A stretch of 51,595 bases of DNA, from positions 1-51,595 of the forward strand of contig JBILLS010000010.1 in assembly GCA_044375955.1 (NCBI GenBank), written 5' to 3'. The DNA comes from VGCC01 sp044375955. Its GTDB lineage: Bacteria; Actinomycetota; Actinomycetes; S36-B12. The notes beneath the pieces are model-generated. The model was given only the letters and a program-made list of their open reading frames with translations. It had not been told where the DNA came from and did not search any database. Shown here piece after piece: positions 46,361 through 51,595 of this stretch (positions within the stretch are counted from its first letter, which is position 1; each line of letters opens with the position of its first letter). Both the position numbers and the translations under genes were made by a program.

Positions 46361-49057
46361 TCAGCCGGTATTGCGTAGACCGGTGGCGATTCCATTGATC
46401 GTCACCGACAGGGCTCGGCGGAGTTGTTCACGATCCTGCTCAACGTCACTTCCGCGTAGACGATCCAGCACCGACACCTGTAGCGAGTGAAGCGGCAGAA
46501 GGTAGTTGTCGCGGGTCGCCAGGGTTCGGGCTAGGGAGGGATTATCGGCCAGGAGTCGATCGCTACCCGTGACCGCCAGTACCTGCTCGACACTCCGCGC
46601 ATATTCGGCCTCGATCTCACCGAAGATCCCCTGGAGATCCGGCGGAACGAGCTTGTCGACGTAGTGACGTGCGACCACCATGTCGGTCTTCATGAGTGTC
46701 ATCTCGACGTTGGAGATGAAGTTGGTGAAGAAACTCCACTCTCGGTACATGGTGCGCAATTCCTCGGCGAAGCCGGCATCTGCTGCGGCGCGCAATCCGC
46801 TCCCGACACCGAACCAGCCCGGGATGATCTGGCGTGACTGCGTCCACCCGAAGACCCAGGGGATCGCGCGCAGTCCCTCGATGCCCGCTGCGGTATCCGG
46901 ACGCTGTGCGGGTCGTGATCCCAGGTGCATCGAACCGAACTCGGCCACCGGGGTTGATGCGGAGAAGTAGGCCGGGAGATCGGGGTTGTCCACCAGGGAT
47001 CGATAGGAAGTCATCGCGTGGGTCGAGGCGATATCCATCACCTGATCCCAGCGTTCCAGGAGCACGGGATCCTGCCGGGGTTCCCGATGGAGTAGGGAAG
47101 CATCGAGGACCGCGGCGACCATCTGCTCGAGGTTGTCGCGGGCCAGCGCAGGCAGCAGGTACTTGTCCGAGATGACCTCGCCCTGTTCGGTCACCTTGAT
47201 CTGACCGTCGAGGACTCCCGAGGGTTGGGCCAGGATCGCCGCATACGTGGGGCCACCGCCGCGGCCGACCGTGCCGCCGCGGCCGTGGAAGAGGCGCAGC
47301 CGCACCCCGTGCTTCTGGGCCACATCGCGGAGTCGACGCTGGGCTAGGTGGATCTCCCACTGGGAGGTCGTGATGCCAGCGTCCTTGTTGGAATCCGAGT
47401 AGCCGAGCATCACCTCCTGGACGTCGCCGCGTGAGGCCACCAGGGCGCGACAGGTGGGGTGATCCAGCAGCTCGTCCACGATCGAGCCCGCCTCGCGGAG
47501 TTCGCTGATGGTCTCCAGGAGGGGTACGAATCCCACGCGCGCCGTCCCCGCGGATGTGTCGACGAGTCCCGCTTCCCGGGCGACCGTGATCGCCGCCAGC
47601 ATGTCGTCGACACCCTTCGTCATCGAGACGATGCAGGACTCGATGGGGCGGGTGCCGTAGGTGTCGAGCAGTTCGCGGACCGTCACGAAGGTCTCGTACG
47701 TGACCGCCGCCGAGGGGCTCAAGGGGGGTGGCGTCGGGGCGAGGGGCCTTGATGAGGCGAGTTCACGCTGCAGCCACGCGGTGCGCTCATCCCGCGTGAG
47801 GTCGCGCCAGGGGGTGGGTTCGAGTCGGTCGTGGAGTTCTGCGATCACCTCCTGGTACTTACCGGAGTGTTCACGGATGTCCAGGGTCGCCAGCGGTAGG
47901 CCGATCGATGCGGTGACCCGGATGACTCGGTCCAGGATTCCGTGTGCGGCCAATTGCCCCCGGTGCGCGAGGAGGTCGGCGCGGATGAGGAGGAGATCGT
48001 CGAGGAGTTGCCTGGTGCTGTTGTAGTCGCGTCCCTTCCGATGCGGTTCACCGGAGCGCACGCGCTCAAGCGTTAGTCGAAGTCTCATGCGGATGATCGT
48101 CAACTTGAGTCGGATGGGCTCCTCCGCGTTGATGCGCAAGAACCGGGGGTCCAGGTCGGGCAGGAAGGTGAGATCGTGGGTGACGGACTCACGCAGCGCA
48201 TCACTTGCTCCCGCAATGCGCTCGGAGACCGAGAGATCATCGAGCAGTCGATCGATGTGTGGCATGAGATCGAGTACGGCGTGTTCACGTTGGAAGCGCA
48301 CCACGGCGGTGGTGACATCGGGGGTGACATAGGGGTTCCCATCTCGGTCACCGCCGATCCAGGATCCGAAGCTCACCGGCCTGGAGTCCGGCGGGAGTTC
48401 CGCCCCGAGATCCTCGAACGCCCGCGCCAGATCGGTGAGTACCTGCGCGAGGGGACCTCGGGTGAGATCGTCGAGGTAATACAGCGCATTGCGCGCCTCG
48501 TCCAGCGGGTGCGGTCGCTCGAGGCGCAGCTCGTCGGTCTGCCAGAGCAGGTCGATGAGTTCCGCGAGCCGCGTGGTGCGATCCACCTCCGACATCTGCT
48601 CGTCGAGGAGGACGTCGGCGATGGTGCGGAGTTTGAGGAGCACTGATCTCCGTGCGGCCTCCGTCGGGTGCGCCGTGAACACCGGGCGCACCGACATCAC
48701 GGCCGCAAGATCCGCCACGAGTTCGGGGTCGACCCCGGCCTCTCTGATCTCGGAGACGACCCGGGTCAATGGCCCAAGGTTCTCGCGCCGCGACGCTGCG
48801 GCGTCCTGCGCCCGCTCGACCTGCTCGGCCACGTTGGCCAGGTCGAAATAGATGGAGAACGCCCGGGCGAGCCGCGTGGCCATATGTAGGTCTGTCGTGT
48901 CGAGCAGGGCCGATGCCGCCTGGGAGTCGGTGCGCACCAGCGCCCGGACCTGCTCCACGAGGTCGAGGAGGTCGTCGCCTTCCTGGCGCACCAGGGTGTG
49001 ACCTAGGAGGTCTCCCAGGGTTCGGATGTTGCGCCGCAGTCGGGCGTCGGCGGTCAT
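46361..49057 (-). CDS. ppc: phosphoenolpyruvate carboxylase
   Basis: About 898 residues, full length. Conserved catalytic segments: Val-Phe-Thr-Ala-His-Pro-Thr-Glu-Ala (catalytic His), Gly-Ser-Trp-Ile-Gly-Gly-Asp-Arg-Asp-Gly-Asn-Pro, Gly-Tyr-Ser-Asp-Ser-Asn-Lys-Asp, Phe-His-Gly-Arg-Gly-Gly-Thr-Val-Gly-Arg-Gly-Gly, and the C-terminal Asn-Thr-Gly. It carboxylates PEP to oxaloacetate (anaplerosis). GACAAT is six bases before the ATG at 49057; the in-frame extension further right reads into clpC and is rejected. Confidence 0.97.
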   Translation of the reverse strand: MTADARLRRNIRTLGDLLGHTLVRQEGDDLLDLVEQVRALVRTDSQAASALLDTTDLHMATRLARAFSIYFDLANVAEQVERAQDAAASRRENLGPLTRVVSEIREAGVDPELVADLAAVMSVRPVFTAHPTEAARRSVLLKLRTIADVLLDEQMSEVDRTTRLAELIDLLWQTDELRLERPHPLDEARNALYYLDDLTRGPLAQVLTDLARAFEDLGAELPPDSRPVSFGSWIGGDRDGNPYVTPDVTTAVVRFQREHAVLDLMPHIDRLLDDLSVSERIAGASDALRESVTHDLTFLPDLDPRFLRINAEEPIRLKLTIIRMRLRLTLERVRSGEPHRKGRDYNSTRQLLDDLLLIRADLLAHRGQLAAHGILDRVIRVTASIGLPLATLDIREHSGKYQEVIAELHDRLEPTPWRDLTRDERTAWLQRELASSRPLAPTPPPLSPSAAVTYETFVTVRELLDTYGTRPIESCIVSMTKGVDDMLAAITVAREAGLVDTSAGTARVGFVPLLETISELREAGSIVDELLDHPTCRALVASRGDVQEVMLGYSDSNKDAGITTSQWEIHLAQRRLRDVAQKHGVRLRLFHGRGGTVGRGGGPTYAAILAQPSGVLDGQIKVTEQGEVISDKYLLPALARDNLEQMVAAVLDASLLHREPRQDPVLLERWDQVMDIASTHAMTSYRSLVDNPDLPAYFSASTPVAEFGSMHLGSRPAQRPDTAAGIEGLRAIPWVFGWTQSRQIIPGWFGVGSGLRAAADAGFAEELRTMYREWSFFTNFISNVEMTLMKTDMVVARHYVDKLVPPDLQGIFGEIEAEYARSVEQVLAVTGSDRLLADNPSLARTLATRDNYLLPLHSLQVSVLDRLRGSDVEQDREQLRRALSVTINGIATGLRNTG

Positions 49058-49063
49058 GCCCCA

Positions 49064-49069
49064 ATTGTC
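49064..49069 (-). promoter_or_regulatory. putative leaderless promoter -10 of ppc
   Basis: The reverse strand reads GACAAT, six bases (TGGGGC), then the ATG. It keeps the A at position 2 and T at position 6 of the consensus. Confidence 0.3.
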
Positions 49070-49093
49070 CCGGTCGGCATTTCGGGCAGGTTT

Positions 49094-49140
49094 CGCGGTC
49101 GGCGTACCGATCCCAGGGTGCTCCGAGTTTCCTCTCGGAG
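49094..49140 (+). promoter_or_regulatory. dyad elements upstream of clpC
   Basis: CGC-N5-GCG (49094-49104, followed by TAC) partly matches the ClgR operator that controls clp genes in actinobacteria. A separate inverted repeat CTCCGAG (49121-49127) / CTCGGAG (49134-49140) with a 6-base loop lies 41 bases before the clpC ATG. AGGAG (49171-49175) is the ribosome-binding site. Regulator identity is not established. Confidence 0.3.
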
Positions 49141-49180
49141 TCCCGTAGGGGAGAATCGGAGACCCCGGTGAGGAGTTGCG

Positions 49181-51595
49181 ATGTTTGAGAGATTTACCGA
49201 CAGGGCACGTCGTGTGGTGGTGCTGGCCCAGGAAGAGGCCCGCATGCTCAACCACAACTACATCGGTACCGAACACATCCTCCTCGGGCTCATCCACGAA
49301 GGTGAGGGTGTTGCCGCCAAGGCCCTCGAATCCCTGGGCATCTCACTCGAGGCAGTCCGCCAGCAGGTCGAGGAGATCATCGGCCAAGGTCAGCAGGCCC
49401 CCAGTGGGCACATCCCCTTCACGCCGCGCGCGAAGAAGGTGCTCGAACTCTCGCTGCGCGAGGCACTGCAACTCGGACACAACTACATCGGTACCGAACA
49501 CATCCTCCTGGGCCTGATCCGCGAGGGTGAGGGTGTCGCCGCGCAGGTGCTCGTGAAGCTCGGTGCGGATCTCAACCGCGTGCGCCAGCAGGTCATCCAA
49601 TTGCTCTCGGGCTACCAGGGCAAAGAGCCCGCCACCGCGGGTGGTCCGGCAGAGGGCACTCCGTCGACATCGCTCGTGCTCGATCAGTTCGGCCGCAATC
49701 TCACCTCCGCGGCGCGCGAGGGCAAACTCGATCCCGTCATCGGGCGTGCCCGCGAAATCGAGCGGGTGATGCAGGTCCTCTCGCGTCGCACCAAGAACAA
49801 TCCCGTGCTCATCGGCGAGCCCGGCGTCGGCAAGACAGCGATCGTCGAGGGTCTCGCCCAGAACATCGTCAAGGGCGAGGTTCCCGAGACGCTCAAAGAC
49901 AAGCAGTTGTACTCCCTCGACCTCGGAGCGCTCGTCGCCGGAAGCCGTTACCGCGGTGACTTCGAGGAGCGCCTGAAGAAGGTCCTCAAGGAGATCAAGA
50001 CCCGCGGGGACATCATCCTGTTCATCGACGAGATGCACACGCTCGTGGGTGCCGGTGCCGCGGAGGGCGCGATCGACGCGGCAAGCATCCTGAAGCCGAT
50101 GCTGGCACGCGGTGAGCTCCAGACCATTGGCGCGACCACCCTGGATGAGTACCGCAAGTACGTGGAGAAGGACGCAGCGCTGGAGCGCCGGTTCGCGCCG
50201 GTGCAGGTCGATGCCCCCGATGTCCCGCACACCGTCGAGATCCTCCGCGGTCTTCGCGATCGCTACGAGTCGCACCATCGCGTGTCGATCACCGATGGCG
50301 CTCTCGAGGCTGCGGCCCGGCTCTCGGATCGCTACATCTCCGATCGTCAACTTCCGGATAAGGCGATCGATCTGATCGATGAGGCCGGCTCGCGGTTGCG
50401 CATCCGTCGGATGACCGCACCACCGGATCTCCGCGAGTTCGACGATCGCATCGCCGAGACCCGCAAGGAGAAGGAGTCCGCAATCGATGCGCAGGACTTC
50501 GAGAAAGCTGCCTCGCTGCGCGATGTCGAGAAGAACTTGCTCGCCGAGAAGGCGGAGCGCGAGCGTGAGTGGAAGGCCGGTGACCTCGACGTCGTCGCCG
50601 AAGTGGACGAGCGTCTGATCGGCGAGGTTCTGGCACTCATGACCGGCATCCCGGTCTCCGATCTCACTGAGGACGACATCGAGAAGCTGCGTCGCATGGA
50701 GGACGAGCTGCACAAGCGCGTCATCGGCCAGGAGCAGGCGATCAAGGCTCTCTCCCGGGCGATCCGTCGCACCCGCGCGGGCCTGAAGGACCCGAAGCGC
50801 CCCAGCGGCTCGTTCATCTTCGCCGGACCCTCGGGTGTCGGAAAGACCGAGTTGAGCAAGACGCTCGCCGAGTTCCTCTTCGGTGATGAGGACGCGCTTA
50901 TCGCACTCGACATGAGCGAGTACTCGGAGCGGCACACCGCGTCACGTCTCTTCGGTTCTCCCCCCGGCTATGTCGGTTACGAAGAGGGCGGCCAGCTCAC
51001 CGAGAAGGTGCGCCGTAAGCCGTTCAGCGTGGTGCTGTTCGACGAGGTGGAGAAGGCACACCCGGATATCTTCAACTCGCTGCTGCAGGTCCTGGAGGAG
51101 GGTCGGCTGACCGATGCTCAGGGTCGCGCGGTCGACTTCAAGAACACCGTGATCATCATGACCACCAACCTGGGTAGTCGGGATGTCTCCAAGGGTCAGG
51201 GGCTCGGCTTCGCCCCCGATAACAACGAGACCAGCGCCTACGAGGTCATGCGTTCCAAGGTGCAGTCGGAACTCAAGCAGCACTTCCGGCCCGAGTTCTT
51301 GAACCGCATCGACGACGTCATCGTGTTCCACCAGCTGACCGAGGGGGAGATCTTCCAGATCGTCGACCTGATGATCGCCGGACTCGAGTCACGACTCTCG
51401 GATCGCGACATGGCGATTGAGTTGACCCCGGCGGCGAAGTCCCTGCTCGCTCAGCGCGGTTACGACCCCGTCCTGGGAGCGCGACCCCTGCGCCGCACGA
51501 TTCAACGCGACATCGAGGACCCGCTGAGTGAGAAGATGCTCTTCGGAGATCTGCAGCCGGGATCCATCGTTGTGGTCGATGTCTCGGGAGAGGGG
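49181..51595 (+). CDS. clpC: ATP-dependent Clp protease ATPase subunit ClpC (3' end cut off)
   Basis: The first 805 codons are present; the frame is open to the window end. The ClpN domain has two repeats (Leu-Asn-His-Asn-Tyr-Ile-Gly-Thr-Glu-His and Leu-Gly-His-Asn-Tyr-Ile-Gly-Thr-Glu-His). The first AAA domain has Walker A Gly-Glu-Pro-Gly-Val-Gly-Lys-Thr. A UVR/M coiled region follows (Asp-Phe-Glu-Lys-Ala-Ala-Ser-Leu-Arg-Asp), and the second AAA domain has Gly-Pro-Ser-Gly-Val-Gly-Lys-Thr. It unfolds substrates for ClpP. ATG with AGGAG five bases upstream. No lsr2 gene lies before it. Confidence 0.97.
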   Translation, partial: MFERFTDRARRVVVLAQEEARMLNHNYIGTEHILLGLIHEGEGVAAKALESLGISLEAVRQQVEEIIGQGQQAPSGHIPFTPRAKKVLELSLREALQLGHNYIGTEHILLGLIREGEGVAAQVLVKLGADLNRVRQQVIQLLSGYQGKEPATAGGPAEGTPSTSLVLDQFGRNLTSAAREGKLDPVIGRAREIERVMQVLSRRTKNNPVLIGEPGVGKTAIVEGLAQNIVKGEVPETLKDKQLYSLDLGALVAGSRYRGDFEERLKKVLKEIKTRGDIILFIDEMHTLVGAGAAEGAIDAASILKPMLARGELQTIGATTLDEYRKYVEKDAALERRFAPVQVDAPDVPHTVEILRGLRDRYESHHRVSITDGALEAAARLSDRYISDRQLPDKAIDLIDEAGSRLRIRRMTAPPDLREFDDRIAETRKEKESAIDAQDFEKAASLRDVEKNLLAEKAEREREWKAGDLDVVAEVDERLIGEVLALMTGIPVSDLTEDDIEKLRRMEDELHKRVIGQEQAIKALSRAIRRTRAGLKDPKRPSGSFIFAGPSGVGKTELSKTLAEFLFGDEDALIALDMSEYSERHTASRLFGSPPGYVGYEEGGQLTEKVRRKPFSVVLFDEVEKAHPDIFNSLLQVLEEGRLTDAQGRAVDFKNTVIIMTTNLGSRDVSKGQGLGFAPDNNETSAYEVMRSKVQSELKQHFRPEFLNRIDDVIVFHQLTEGEIFQIVDLMIAGLESRLSDRDMAIELTPAAKSLLAQRGYDPVLGARPLRRTIQRDIEDPLSEKMLFGDLQPGSIVVVDVSGEG

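Noticed and set aside
46361..49297. Extended start for ppc inside clpC
   Set aside because: PEP carboxylase homology begins at the ATG at 49057, which also has a promoter-like hexamer at six bases.
49343..50935. 530-codon open frame antisense to clpC
   Set aside because: Same shadow effect; clpC motifs on the forward strand are unambiguous and the antisense product has no recognisable fold.
1..51595. Search by eye for CRISPR arrays, insertion sequences, integrases, phage genes, toxin-antitoxin or defence systems
   Set aside because: None was recognised; gene order is that of a conserved chromosomal core, and no terminal inverted repeats or transposase motifs were seen.

Overview
The window is chromosomal DNA of an actinomycete (phylum Actinomycetota). 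The evidence is GC-rich sequence (roughly 60% G+C by eye), many GTG starts, dense ATGA/GTGA-coupled operons, and actinobacterial gene order: ppa-dacB-DUF2342-tilS-hpt-ftsH-folE-folP-folB-folK-DUF3180, then orphan nuoD, panC-nadB-nadC-coaX, lysS and clpC. Species cannot be told from the sequence. No rRNA, tRNA, CRISPR array, phage or insertion sequence was recognised. The genome is very compact: convergent genes often share stop codons, and many first genes appear to be transcribed without a leader.

Layout. 1-16.2 kb is a mosaic of short units. It holds a truncated membrane gene, two small membrane or secreted proteins, an MFS exporter with a histidine phosphatase, an AI-2E-type permease, CorA, DedA, an orphan cytochrome P450, DUF1622, PPK2, an SGNH hydrolase/LysE exporter/HAD phosphatase operon, a GT4 glycosyltransferase, a flavin split-barrel protein, an EamA transporter, a flippase-like UPF0104 protein with a YczE-like protein, and a cupin lipoprotein. 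16.2-20.7 kb is a nearly complete molybdenum-cofactor cluster (mocA-like, moaE, moaA, moaD, moeA, moaC, moaB). 20.7-26.1 kb is a phosphate-uptake cluster in the order pstC-pstA-pstB-pstS, followed by a diverged PstS-like lipoprotein. Eleven-base repeats resembling PHO boxes precede pstC and, less clearly, pstS. 26.2-36.7 kb runs from ppa through dacB, manA, DUF2342, tilS, hpt, ftsH and the folate genes. 36.7-46.4 kb holds an orphan NuoD-like protein overlapping a MidA/NDUFAF7-type methyltransferase, a DUF2520 oxidoreductase-like gene with panC-nadB-nadC-coaX, a HAD protein, lysS and argA. The window ends with ppc and the start of clpC.

How the genes work together. The folate, pantothenate/CoA and NAD genes form a cofactor-supply block. 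FolE/FolP/FolB/FolK make dihydropteroate; PanC and CoaX act on either side of pantothenate; NadB and NadC make nicotinate mononucleotide. Pst with its putative Pho operators, PPK2 and pyrophosphatase cover phosphate economy. The points most worth following are the NuoD/MidA pair, DUF2520 as a candidate for a missing pantothenate step, the degenerate PstS paralogue, the recurrent hexamer-N6-start promoter pattern with overlapping divergent -10 elements, and the palindrome that encodes the Gly-Gly-stop ends of both MoaA and MoaD.
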